DNA of 15,811 nucleotides from 21-14-0-10-32-9 sp964501945 (GCA_964501945.1 CAZCTY010000023.1:1-15811), one strand, 5' to 3'. Positions 1-5,834 are shown, counted from the stretch's first letter. A program made the numbers and translations. The notes: a model not told the origin generated them from the sequence alone.

Positions 1-76
1 AGATCTAGGAAAAAAATGGTTCGCCTTTTCGAAGTTAAGTATTGACTTAGATTTAATTTTGTCGAGGTTGAAATAG
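1..76 (+). CDS. C-terminal end of an upstream ORF6N-type gene (partial)
   Basis: Reading from base 2 gives 24 codons and a TAG stop at 74-76. The peptide begins DLGKKWFAFSKL and matches, nearly residue for residue, the last 23-24 residues of the complete ORF6N gene that follows (DLGKKWFAFSKL from residue 264). It is therefore the tail of a paralogue lying directly upstream in the same orientation. Codons differ at many positions, so the copies are not a recent exact duplication. The rest lies outside the window, and whether that gene is intact cannot be seen. Confidence 0.8.
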   Translation, partial: DLGKKWFAFSKLSIDLDLILSRLK

Positions 77-118
77 TTTTTTTGTATTATCTCTTGTTTG
101 CTTGTTTTCTTCGAATAA
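74..118 (+). terminator. T-rich terminator-like tract after first ORF6N tail
   Basis: Right at the TAG stop the + strand turns into T-runs (eight T after the stop, then further T-rich stretches). Archaeal RNA polymerase commonly terminates at such U-rich tracts. Similar tracts precede the AAGCGTTATTAAAA element elsewhere in the island. Inferred from composition only. Confidence 0.4.
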
Positions 119-137
119 TCTTCGAGTTTAGAGCGCG

Positions 138-151
138 AAGCGTTATTAAAA
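138..151 (+). promoter_or_regulatory. AAGCGTTATTAAAA promoter-like element, copy 1
   Basis: The 14-mer AAGCGTTATTAAAA starts 34 nt before the ATG at 172. TTATTAAA is centred about 25 nt upstream of the ATG, the distance expected for a TATA box driving a leaderless transcript. The same 14-mer recurs at 1091, 4576 and 5608, each time 34-35 nt before an ATG. A short inverted repeat (CTTCG/CGAAG) lies just upstream. Confidence 0.55.
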
Positions 152-171
152 CAATTATTTTCTTATGTTTC

Positions 172-1032
172 ATGTCAAAAGAATTAACTGTTTTAGATAA
201 CATCAAAAGCAAGATTCATACAATTCGTGGAAAGCAAGTAATGATTGACAGAGACTTAGCTAACTTATATGGTGTTTCTACGAAAAGATTAAATGAGCAA
301 GTGAAAAGAAACTCTGAACGATTTCCTGAAGATTTTGCATTTCAGCTAAAAGAGGCTGAAGTTCTAATCTTGAGGTCGCAATTTGCGACCTCAAGTTGGG
401 GTGGGCGAAGATACTTGCCTTTAGTATTTACAGAACAAGGTGTAGCGATGCTCTCTAGCGTTCTTAAAAGTAAAAAAGCCACAGAAGTTAATATCAATAT
501 TATGAGAGCATTTGTTGCTATAAGGAAATTCTTAAGCAAAAATAAAGACTTAATTCAAGATATGCACTTTATTAAAGCAAAATTTTTTGATTATGACAAA
601 AAATTCAAACTCGTATTCAGAGCTTTAGAAGATAAAACTTTGCCTGAAAAAGGTATTTTCTTTAATGGACAAGTCTTTGATGCTTTTGTTTTTATTTCAA
701 AATTAATAAAAAAAGCCGACAAAAACATTATATTGATTGATAATTATGTTGATGAAGTTACTTTAAATTTATTATCAAATAAAAAACAAAGTGTTAACAT
801 TATTATCTACACAAAAGATATTTCCAAAAAACTAAAACTGGCAGTAAAAAAATTCAACGAACAATACCAAAACCTCGAAATAATCCAATTCGACAAAAGC
901 CATGACAGATTCTTAATCATTGATAATCAAATCTATCACATAGGCGCGTCTTTAAAAGATCTTGGTAAGAAATGGTTCGCATTCTCAAAATTAAACCTAG
1001 ACAAAAATTTGATATTATCAAAACTCAATTAA
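172..1032 (+). CDS. ORF6N-domain DNA-binding protein with PLD-like C-terminal domain
   Basis: A 286-aa protein. Residues about 8-115 form an ORF6N domain, the DNA-binding module of phage antirepressor-like proteins: VMIDRDLANLYGV, ERFPEDFAFQL, GGRRYLPLVFTEQGVAMLSSVL. Residues about 160-286 resemble the phospholipase-D-like tail often fused to ORF6N, with one HxR-x4-D-type motif (HDRFLIID, residues 244-251) in place of canonical HxK-x4-D, followed by IGASLKDLGKKWFAF. I chose the ATG at 172 because the domain begins a few residues later and a TATA-like element sits 25 nt upstream. A longer frame from TTG at 82 would read through that promoter. The gene contains an in-frame copy of the island's long palindrome (369-395), encoding part of LRSQFATS. 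Family knowledge suggests a mobile, defence or phage-related regulator; enzymatic activity is uncertain. Confidence 0.85.
   Translation: MSKELTVLDNIKSKIHTIRGKQVMIDRDLANLYGVSTKRLNEQVKRNSERFPEDFAFQLKEAEVLILRSQFATSSWGGRRYLPLVFTEQGVAMLSSVLKSKKATEVNINIMRAFVAIRKFLSKNKDLIQDMHFIKAKFFDYDKKFKLVFRALEDKTLPEKGIFFNGQVFDAFVFISKLIKKADKNIILIDNYVDEVTLNLLSNKKQSVNIIIYTKDISKKLKLAVKKFNEQYQNLEIIQFDKSHDRFLIIDNQIYHIGASLKDLGKKWFAFSKLNLDKNLILSKLN
369..395. repeat. Long palindrome copy 1, inside the ORF6N gene
   Basis: Perfect inverted repeat with 13-bp arms CTTGAGGTCGCAA and one central base. It is coding, spanning the codons for LRSQFATS of ORF6N. The same core, GGTCGCAA-N-TTGCGACC, occurs in non-coding DNA at 1916, 3110, 3190 (variant) and 5671, and as GGTCACAA-N-TTGTGACC at 7186. 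Confidence 0.9.
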
Positions 1033-1090
1033 ATATACAAAACTTAGATTTACTTGATGAACATCGAAAAAGTTACGGAAAACTAGCGTA

Positions 1091-1104
1091 AAGCGTTATT
1101 AAAA
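1091..1104 (+). promoter_or_regulatory. AAGCGTTATTAAAA promoter-like element, copy 2
   Basis: Exact copy of the 14-mer, 34 nt before the ATG of the PIN gene at 1125. The next bases (ACAAG then TTTTCTTA) also resemble copy 1, so the similarity continues almost to the start codon. Reads as a TATA promoter for a leaderless mRNA. Confidence 0.55.
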
Positions 1105-1124
1105 CAAGTGTTTTCTTAAGTGTT

Positions 1125-1547
1125 ATGAAAAAATACTTTTTAGATACTTGTATTTGGAGAGATTTTTACGAAAATAGAATTGATTTTTCTGGAAAACCCT
1201 TAGGTGATCTAGCTGCTGCTTTAATCATAAAAATCACTAAAACAAAAAACACAATTATTTTTTCTGAAACGCTTTTTTGGGAATTGAAAAAAGATTATTC
1301 TTTATTCGAAGTTGAAAACATGCTAAACTTTTTGTTTATCTCAGGAGTTCTTAAAAAAGTCGAGATAACAAAAAAAGAATATTTAGATGCGAAAATGCTC
1401 GCTGAAAAGAAAAATATTCCGTTTGTTGATTGTTTAAACGCTATTCAGGCAAGAAATCACGAAGCCGTAATGATATCTAGAGATAAACATTTTTTTGAGA
1501 ACTTATCAAACATTGTTGAAACTAAGAGGCCTGAAGATATCATTTGA
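1125..1547 (+). CDS. PIN-domain ribonuclease (VapC-like toxin)
   Basis: 140 aa, a usual length for a single PIN domain. The acidic residues expected of the metal-dependent RNase centre are visible: D7 in YFLDTCIW, E48 in SETLFWEL, D102 in FVDCLNAIQA and D120 in SRDKHFF. PIN toxins cleave RNA, often tRNA or rRNA, and are neutralised by a partner DNA-binding antitoxin. The likely partner is the ribbon-helix-helix gene on the opposite strand, with which this gene overlaps tail to tail by 8 bp (1540-1547). That arrangement is not the usual antitoxin-toxin operon. The ATG at 1125 follows a TATA-like element at leaderless distance. Target unknown. Confidence 0.85.
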   Translation: MKKYFLDTCIWRDFYENRIDFSGKPLGDLAAALIIKITKTKNTIIFSETLFWELKKDYSLFEVENMLNFLFISGVLKKVEITKKEYLDAKMLAEKKNIPFVDCLNAIQARNHEAVMISRDKHFFENLSNIVETKRPEDII

Positions 1548-1806
1548 ATCTTTTTTCGAGTTCGACCAAAAGTTGTTTTTCTATTTCTTTTTTATTTTTA
1601 AAATTCTCCACATCACTTGTTTTTATCTTGGATTTGCCTTTAAATTTCAAGAATTCGATTAGGGCTCTCTCTTTTTTTAAATCTTTCAATTTATCTCTTA
1701 TAGCATCTCTTATAAATTCTGTTCTAGAATTAAAATTGTGAATTTGCAGATTTTTATCTACTTCTTTTAATATATGCTCATCAAACTTCACGCTAACAAC
1801 TTTCAT
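1540..1806 (-). CDS. Ribbon-helix-helix (CopG-like) antitoxin or repressor
   Basis: 88 aa. The N-terminal 45 residues are a ribbon-helix-helix DNA-binding domain: a beta strand MKVVSVKFDEHILKEVD, then helices around NSRTEFIRDAIRDKL. The charged C-terminal half (residues 46-88) is suited to wrapping a toxin. RHH proteins bind DNA as dimers and commonly repress their own toxin-antitoxin promoter. A 15-bp palindrome sits between its TATA box and start codon. The gene is convergent with the PIN gene and overlaps its 3' end by 8 bp, so the two cannot share a promoter unless an unseen one exists. Pairing with that PIN toxin is inferred from adjacency. Confidence 0.8.
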   Translation of the reverse strand: MKVVSVKFDEHILKEVDKNLQIHNFNSRTEFIRDAIRDKLKDLKKERALIEFLKFKGKSKIKTSDVENFKNKKEIEKQLLVELEKRFK

Positions 1807-1818
1807 AATAATACATAG

Positions 1819-1839
1819 TAATACAATGTATTATTTAAA
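1819..1839 (-). promoter_or_regulatory. TATA box and palindromic operator of the RHH gene
   Basis: On the - strand TTTAAATAA (1839-1831) is centred about 29 nt before the ATG at 1806. Partly overlapping it is the perfect palindrome TAATACA-A-TGTATTA (1819-1833), with another half-like AATACAT at 1810-1816. Position and symmetry fit an RHH dimer site for autorepression. Confidence 0.55.
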
Positions 1840-1840
1840 C

Positions 1841-2016
1841 TTTTCTGAAACTAACTTGAAAGATTTCCGGTTTTAAGGCGTGAAGCGTTTATCAAAAAAG
1901 AATTTGATCATTGGTGGTCGCAAATTGCGACCTCTAAATCAGATGAAAAAGGTCTGCTTTGCAAAACTTATATATAACACATCACCAAATAAAAGAAAGA
2001 TGTGTGTAGTTAAAAC
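1841..2016. other. Intergenic block with diverged repeat elements
   Basis: No gene is seen. The block holds a diverged copy of the promoter-like element (AAGCGTTTATCAAAA, 1883-1897), preceded by TTTCCGG as at the 4576 copy. A palindrome copy follows (1916-1932), then a strong TATA-like CTTATATATAAC (1968-1979) whose expected start site is near 2000. A seven-codon reading frame from ATG 2000 (MCVVKT) is probably incidental. Confidence 0.6.
1916..1932. repeat. Long palindrome copy 2
   Basis: GGTCGCAA-A-TTGCGACC with 8-bp perfect arms. Symmetry does not extend further here, unlike copies 1, 3, 4 and 6. It lies in the non-coding block before the first wHTH-MNT gene. Confidence 0.85.
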
Positions 2017-2071
2017 GTGATAGTATATTGTTTATTAAAAACCGAAAAACATAAAAAGTATGTTTTGTTTA

Positions 2072-2087
2072 TGCAACACATGTTGCA
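2072..2087. promoter_or_regulatory. Operator-like palindrome at the start codon of module 1
   Basis: Perfect inverted repeat TGCAACA-CA-TGTTGCA overlapping the ATG at 2080. A winged-helix dimer bound here would block transcription or initiation of its own operon. The role is inferred from position. Confidence 0.4.
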
Positions 2088-2601
2088 AAAAAGAAACGAT
2101 TTAGAAATTGTTGAAATCATAAGAAAAAAACCAGCTCATATTAGATTGATCAGTGAAAAATTGAACTTGATACCATCAACAGTTTTTAGAACTCTAAATA
2201 ATTTAGAAAAAGAAAAAGTCGTAGACTTCACTCGAGAAGGAAAAAATAAAATTTATTATTTGAAAGAAACAATAGAAGCTGAAACATATCTTTTCATGAC
2301 TGAACATTATAAATACTTAAAATTAATGCAAGACCCATATTTGAGAAGAAAAATATCTCAATTAAAAAAAATATTCTCTGAAGAACTAATAATTCTTTTT
2401 GGAAGCTACGCTAAAGGAGAATCAACAAAGCACTCAGATGTAGATATTTACATAGAAACAAACAAAAAAATCTCAGATGTGCCGGAAAACATTCAGATAA
2501 AAAGAGGTAAGCTTGATAAAAACAACGATTTAACTAAAGAAATAGTGAAAGATCATGTAATAATTCAAGGCATAGAAAGATTTTATCAAGTTTTAAAATG
2601 A
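2080..2601 (+). CDS. wHTH-minimal nucleotidyltransferase antitoxin, module 1
   Basis: 173 aa from ATG 2080. Residues 1-63 form a winged helix-turn-helix (LISEKLNLIPSTVFRTLNNLEKEKVV, then the wing GKNKIYYL). After a linker helix comes a minimal nucleotidyltransferase core, ILFGSYAKGESTKHSDVDIYI, with the GS-x10-DxD signature at G108, S109, D120 and D122. By eye I do not find the third acidic residue of fully active enzymes. MNT proteins of HEPN/MNT systems neutralise the HEPN partner, in studied cases by AMPylating it. ATG 2080 is chosen because the protein then aligns end to start with the module 3 homologue (both MLQK..., both 173 aa). GTG 2017 and ATG 2071 are in-frame alternatives. Overlaps the HEPN gene by ATGA. 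Confidence 0.85.
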   Translation: MLQKRNDLEIVEIIRKKPAHIRLISEKLNLIPSTVFRTLNNLEKEKVVDFTREGKNKIYYLKETIEAETYLFMTEHYKYLKLMQDPYLRRKISQLKKIFSEELIILFGSYAKGESTKHSDVDIYIETNKKISDVPENIQIKRGKLDKNNDLTKEIVKDHVIIQGIERFYQVLK

Positions 2602-3077
2602 AAAAAATAAAATTTATACAAAAATTAGTAAAAGAAAAAATAATAACAACTAAAGAACCAAGTTCAGAAATTAGTAATTCTTATCATATAAAATCAGAAA
2701 ATTCACTCAAAGCAGCAAAAATACTCATAAAACAAGACTTATTAGAAGAAAGCACCACTATGAGTTATTACTCTATGTATCATAAAGCAACTGCATTATT
2801 AAGCCTTTTAGGTATGAAATGTGAGAATCATACTGCAACAATAATAATATTAAAAGAAATATTAAACATAAACACAAAAGACTTTTCTGATGCAAAATCT
2901 GAACGGATAGACAAACAATATTATACAGATTCTCAAACAAAAAAAGAAGATGCTGAAGAATTAATGAAGAAAGTCGAAAAATTTATTGGGCAAATAGATT
3001 CGTTTGTAGATGAATCAACACAAGATGTAAGAACAAAAATACTCATTGACTTCAAAAAAACATATGTTGTTGATTAA
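2598..3077 (+). CDS. HEPN-domain protein (putative RNase toxin), module 1
   Basis: 159 aa, mostly helical. It has HEPN features of the PF05168-like group: a helix with SYYSMYHKATALL (residues about 56-68) and a C-terminal R-x4-Y (R103 to Y108, in ERIDKQYYTD) where many HEPN RNases have R-x4-6-H. HEPN proteins paired with MNT partners act as toxins, often RNases, and a Tyr next to this motif is the AMPylation target in studied systems. The start codon overlaps the MNT stop (ATGA), so the two are translationally coupled. The role is inferred from family and pairing; loss of His makes RNase activity uncertain. Confidence 0.8.
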   Translation: MKKIKFIQKLVKEKIITTKEPSSEISNSYHIKSENSLKAAKILIKQDLLEESTTMSYYSMYHKATALLSLLGMKCENHTATIIILKEILNINTKDFSDAKSERIDKQYYTDSQTKKEDAEELMKKVEKFIGQIDSFVDESTQDVRTKILIDFKKTYVVD

Positions 3078-3109
3078 ATTAAAAAATTATGTGGTTTGAA
3101 ATTTGTTTA

Positions 3110-3136
3110 TTTAAGGTCGCAAATTGCGACCTTAAA
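3110..3136. repeat. Long palindrome copy 3
   Basis: Perfect 13-bp arms TTTAAGGTCGCAA around one central A. Begins 33 bp after the stop of the module 1 HEPN gene, so it could also form a hairpin in that transcript's 3' end. Confidence 0.9.
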
Positions 3137-3189
3137 AACTTTATATTAGAAATCACAAACCGCAATATCTAAAAAACAATATAAAAAAA

Positions 3190-3216
3190 CTTGAAGTCGC
3201 AATTTGCGACTTCAAG
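3190..3216. repeat. Long palindrome copy 4
   Basis: Perfect 13-bp arms CTTGAAGTCGCAA around one central T. Relative to copy 1 (CTTGAGGTCGCAA) there is one change in each arm, at mirrored positions, so pairing is retained. Confidence 0.9.
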
Positions 3217-3338
3217 ATGGTGGATTGGAAACATAAAAACCTGTTTTTCACTGGACATTTGTGTGCGATTCTTTTTTTAAGTGAAGCAGTTTTATTAGTT
3301 TATGGTGTTTTTTGTTAAAAATCAAAAAATATATAAAT

Positions 3339-3376
3339 GTTTAAATACTTTAAACAATTGTTTAAAAATGTTAAAC
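3339..3376 (+). promoter_or_regulatory. Promoter with overlapping operator half-sites, module 2
   Basis: TTTAAATA (3340-3347) is centred about 24 nt before ATG 3368, as for a leaderless gene. It lies within GTTTAAA-TAC-TTTAAAC (3339-3355), which shares its right arm with TTTAAACAATTGTTTAAA (3349-3366). A weaker half-site, GTTAAAC, follows across the start codon. The alternating half-sites look like an array for a self-binding winged-helix dimer. Confidence 0.55.
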
Positions 3377-3949
3377 ATAATTAATTCAGGTTACAAAAAA
3401 ATATTAGAGGCATTATCTAAAGAAACCCTTCATTTAAGAGACATTGCTAAAAAAACTTCTCTTAATGAAAACAGTGTTCATCGTTTCTTAAATACGCTAT
3501 TAGATAAAAAAATTTTATCCTCAAAAAAAATAGGTAATATGAAATTCTTCTCATTAAACAAAAACAAAAACGCTTTCTTAATATTAACTGCTTTCGCCAT
3601 AGAAAAACAAGAAAACTTACACCATCTAAGAAAAACAGCGATTAACACCTTCTTAAAAAATCTTCCCGAACAACCTGTATTCATGATACTTTTCGGCTCA
3701 ACTGCTAAACAAACATACACTCAAGAATCTGATTTAGATATTTTATTAATAACTAATAAAAAAATAAATACGCAAAAACCAATTTACGAAGCTAATGCTC
3801 AAACATCAATAAAAATTAGTGTGTTTCAAATGAATTATTTTGATTTTTTAACCGAATTAAAACTAAAACAAGATCCTGTAATACAATCAGCAATAAAAAC
3901 AGGATATCCTTTAACAAACCACATAAAATACTACGAGGAAACACAATGA
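3368..3949 (+). CDS. wHTH-minimal nucleotidyltransferase antitoxin, module 2
   Basis: 193 aa from ATG 3368. A winged helix (residues 1-64: LHLRDIAKKTSLNENSVHRFL, then the wing KIGNMKFFSL) is joined by a helical linker to an MNT core, MILFGSTAKQTYTQESDLDILL, with G110, S111, D122 and D124 in the GS-x10-DxD pattern. The strand where a third acidic residue would be expected reads SIKISVF, without Asp or Glu. ATG 3368 is preferred over the 3302 ATG because a TATA box sits about 24 nt before it and homologues also begin with ML at the same distance from the helix-turn-helix. Stop and next start overlap by ATGA. Probable antidote and autorepressor for the HEPN protein. Confidence 0.85.
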   Translation: MLNIINSGYKKILEALSKETLHLRDIAKKTSLNENSVHRFLNTLLDKKILSSKKIGNMKFFSLNKNKNAFLILTAFAIEKQENLHHLRKTAINTFLKNLPEQPVFMILFGSTAKQTYTQESDLDILLITNKKINTQKPIYEANAQTSIKISVFQMNYFDFLTELKLKQDPVIQSAIKTGYPLTNHIKYYEETQ

Positions 3950-4458
3950 ATCTGCACGAATTAAATCTTTATTTGAATGATGAAGAAAAATTAAACAACA
4001 AAATAAAAGAATTAATTCGTCAAGAAACCATAAAACGACAAGACCTAGATGAAGATGAAATAAGAGGACACATCATGAAGTCCGAACATAATTTAAAATT
4101 CGTCACAGATAATATAAAATTGAAATATTTTGATTGGGCAATAACTGGTTGTTATTACGCTTCATACCACTCAGCACTCGCTTTAATACTCACAAAAAAT
4201 TATTCTTCAAAAAACCATTTAGCAACATTACTAATTTTAATAAAAGAATTTTATAAAAAAGGACTAAACAAACAAGAAATAGAGGACTTAGTGAAATTAT
4301 TAGATTATCAAGACATACTATTTTATGTTGAGTCCAAAGACAAAAGAGAAAAAGCAACTTATACAACAAGAACAACTTATGATAAAAAAGAAGTAGAAGA
4401 AATAAAATTGAAATCTTCATTATTTGTCTCAAAAATTAAAAACATGCTAAATTTATAG
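3946..4458 (+). CDS. HEPN-domain protein (putative RNase toxin), module 2
   Basis: 170 aa, helical. A long N-terminal extension (residues 1-40) precedes the HEPN core: SEHNLKFVTDNI, then CYYASYHSALALIL (residues about 69-82) and R134-x4-Y139 in KREKATYTT. As in the other modules, the His of the canonical R-x4-6-H motif is replaced by Tyr. The four-base overlap with the MNT gene indicates translational coupling, as in HEPN/MNT toxin-antitoxin pairs. Sequence differs strongly from the HEPN proteins of the other modules. Target unknown. Confidence 0.8.
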   Translation: MNLHELNLYLNDEEKLNNKIKELIRQETIKRQDLDEDEIRGHIMKSEHNLKFVTDNIKLKYFDWAITGCYYASYHSALALILTKNYSSKNHLATLLILIKEFYKKGLNKQEIEDLVKLLDYQDILFYVESKDKREKATYTTRTTYDKKEVEEIKLKSSLFVSKIKNMLNL

Positions 4459-4555
4459 TTTTTCTTATACTTTTTGGGGTTTCTTTGATTGTTCTTGTGT
4501 TTATTCTTGTGTTTGTTTGTTGTTCTTTGTTGTTCTTTGTTGTTCTTTTCGAAGA
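4459..4555 (+). terminator. T-rich tract with TTGTTCTT repeats after module 2
   Basis: About 100 bp of pyrimidine-rich + strand after the HEPN stop, including several tandem TTGTTCTT-type units near 4500-4550. Fits a U-rich archaeal terminator. A frame running through it would extend the next gene upstream with a low-complexity peptide; I regard that as non-coding. Confidence 0.45.
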
Positions 4556-4575
4556 ATTTCCGGTTTCTGGTCGCG

Positions 4576-4589
4576 AAGCGTTATTAAAA
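4576..4589 (+). promoter_or_regulatory. AAGCGTTATTAAAA promoter-like element, copy 3
   Basis: Exact 14-mer, 35 nt before an in-frame ATG at 4611. It is preceded by TTTCCGGTTTCTGGTCGCG, resembling the sequence before the diverged copy at 1883. If used, module 3 MNT would be 18 residues longer than the start I prefer. Confidence 0.5.
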
Positions 4590-4632
4590 GCGGGGCGTTC
4601 TTATTTATTTATGGGTAAAGAAATTAGAAACA

Positions 4633-4642
4633 TTTATATATC
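4633..4642 (+). promoter_or_regulatory. TATA box of module 3
   Basis: TTTATATATC preceded by AAACA (BRE-like), centred 27-28 nt before ATG 4665. This supports a leaderless transcript starting at the MLQK codon. It is a second promoter candidate downstream of the 4576 element. Confidence 0.5.
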
Positions 4643-4664
4643 AAATGACACATTTATGTTTCAT

Positions 4665-5186
4665 ATGTTACAAAAAAGTAGTTCGTGGTTGGTTTTAAAA
4701 CAATTTTTAGAAAATCCTACAAAAAAACACCAAATAAGAGAAATAAGCAGAAAAATAAATCTGGCCACCACGTCTGTAAAAAAACACATAGAAAAATTAA
4801 TCCAACAAAACTTAATTTTTGAAAAAAAAGACATATTCAAATATTATCAAGCTAACTTCGATAACGAAGAATTCAGATTCTACAAAAAAATTAATTCACT
4901 AATCACAATAAAAGATTCTGGCTTATTAGAATATTTAGAAAATCAAACAAGCGCTGAAGTAATAATATTATTTGGATCTTGTGCTAAAGGCGAAGACACA
5001 CAAGAGAGTGATTTAGATTTATATGTCCAAGCTCCAAGTAAAAATCTAAACTTAAAAAATTTTGAAAAGAAAATAAACAAAAAAATACAATTATTTTTTT
5101 ATGAAGACATCAATCAAGTTCCTAAAGAACTTAGAAATAACATATTAAACGGAATAAAACTTGCTGGTTATTTGAAGGTGTTTTAA
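4665..5186 (+). CDS. wHTH-minimal nucleotidyltransferase antitoxin, module 3
   Basis: 173 aa from ATG 4665, with the same length and opening residues (MLQK) as module 1. The winged helix (residues 1-62: HQIREISRKINLATTSVKKHIEKL) is followed by an MNT core, ILFGSCAKGEDTQESDLDLYV, with G104, S105, D116 and D118. The later strand (KKIQLFFY) lacks an obvious third acidic residue. In-frame ATGs at 4656 and 4611 are alternatives; the TATA box at 4633-4642 fits 4665 best. The HEPN gene starts with the codon directly after the TAA stop. Probable antitoxin of module 3, whose HEPN partner belongs to a different subfamily from the other three. Confidence 0.85.
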   Translation: MLQKSSSWLVLKQFLENPTKKHQIREISRKINLATTSVKKHIEKLIQQNLIFEKKDIFKYYQANFDNEEFRFYKKINSLITIKDSGLLEYLENQTSAEVIILFGSCAKGEDTQESDLDLYVQAPSKNLNLKNFEKKINKKIQLFFYEDINQVPKELRNNILNGIKLAGYLKVF

Positions 5187-5579
5187 TTGGACATTATTAA
5201 AATAGAAAAAGATAAAGAAAAAGCTAAAAGCTTAATGAAACTGGCAGAGTTAAGACATAAAAAAATAAGCTCTTTTGACGTCAAAGAAGAATCATCTCTT
5301 ATTTGTGAAGCGTACTACGAAGTGTGTAAAGAATTAATAACAGCCATATTATTTTGCGACGGATATAAAACATTAAGTCATAAAACATTATTAGAATACC
5401 TAAAAAAAAATTACTCCGAGATAAGCGTTGACGAAATAGAATTGCTCGACGATTTAAGAAAAAGAAGAAACAAGCTTGTTTATTACGGCATTTTTCAACC
5501 CTCTTTTTATATAAAGAAAAATAAAGACCAAATAGAAAAAATCATTTTTAAATTAAAGCAAATTTTACAAAAAAAATAA
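5187..5579 (+). CDS. HEPN-domain protein (COG2250-like), module 3
   Basis: 130 aa beginning at TTG 5187, the base after the MNT stop; no better start is visible and coupling is expected. Helical, with a different HEPN flavour from the other modules: EAYYEVCKELITAIL (residues about 41-55), SHKTLLEYL (residues about 64-72) and the motif LRKRRNKLVYYG, giving R94-x4-Y99. That resembles RN-x3-YYG HEPN proteins often found next to minimal nucleotidyltransferases. The canonical catalytic His is Tyr here. Predicted toxin partner of the preceding MNT protein. Confidence 0.75.
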   Translation: MDIIKIEKDKEKAKSLMKLAELRHKKISSFDVKEESSLICEAYYEVCKELITAILFCDGYKTLSHKTLLEYLKKNYSEISVDEIELLDDLRKRRNKLVYYGIFQPSFYIKKNKDQIEKIIFKLKQILQKK

Positions 5580-5607
5580 TTTGTGTTTCTTTCAGTTTTT
5601 TGATAAT

Positions 5608-5742
5608 AAGCGTTATTAAAAAGTCTTTTTTTAAAGATGTCATGTTTAAAATAGTAAAAGCTATCTAATTTTGAGGTCGCAAATTGCGACCGCAAACCTT
5701 TTTGATAAGCACTCGTATGTTTTTAATTATAAAATAGTATGA
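5608..5742 (+). repeat. Orphan repeat block: promoter-like element, palindrome and conserved flank
   Basis: AAGCGTTATTAAAA at 5608 lies exactly 34 nt before an ATG (5642) that opens only an eight-codon frame (MFKIVKAI, stop 5666-5668). A second frame across the palindrome reads LRSQIATANLFDKHSYVFNYKIV and stops at 5740-5742. Its tail aligns codon for codon with the sequence after the palindrome at 7186 (WSQIVTTKPLDKHLRIFNYKII, stop 7256-7258). The block looks like the decayed remnant of a repeated element or former gene. Confidence 0.5.
5671..5695. repeat. Long palindrome copy 5
   Basis: TTGAGGTCGCAA-A-TTGCGACCGCAA: 12-bp arms with one mismatch (A5674 against G5692) around a perfect 8-bp core. 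Confidence 0.85.
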
Positions 5743-5768
5743 TCCTAAATATCCAAAAAGTTTATAAA

Positions 5769-5815
5769 TTACCTTTTATTAGGTAAAATCATACCTTATT
5801 TAAGGTAAATATTAC
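5769..5815 (+). promoter_or_regulatory. Two operator-like palindromes and TATA region, module 4
   Basis: TTACCT-N6-AGGTAA (5769-5786) and TACCTTA-TT-TAAGGTA (5792-5807) share the half-site ACCT/AGGT. Their centres are 22 bp apart, about two helical turns. The second abuts an A/T-rich GTAAATATTAC (5806-5816), centred 25-26 nt before ATG 5835. This is a good candidate for cooperative autorepression by the module 4 winged-helix protein. Confidence 0.55.
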
Positions 5816-5834
5816 ATATGTCGTATAATTTAAA

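Larger units (their letters stand above)
3078..3338. other. Non-coding spacer between modules 1 and 2 with two palindromes
   Basis: About 290 bp without a convincing gene up to ATG 3368. It carries palindrome copies 3 and 4, centred exactly 80 bp apart. The 53 bp between them has a diverged relative at about 7564-7612 (both share GAAATCACAAA, then ATATC and A-rich sequence). A weak relative of the promoter-like element (AAGCAGTTTTATTA) lies at 3284-3297, just before an ATG at 3302 that would extend the next gene. Confidence 0.6.

Noticed and set aside
82..171. TTG start giving the ORF6N protein 30 more residues
   Set aside because: The extension reads through the T-rich tract and the promoter-like element, and ORF6N homology begins just after ATG 172.
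4485..4664. Upstream extension of the module 3 nucleotidyltransferase gene
   Set aside because: The extra residues are low complexity, encoded by a T-rich repeat tract, and would read through two promoter candidates.
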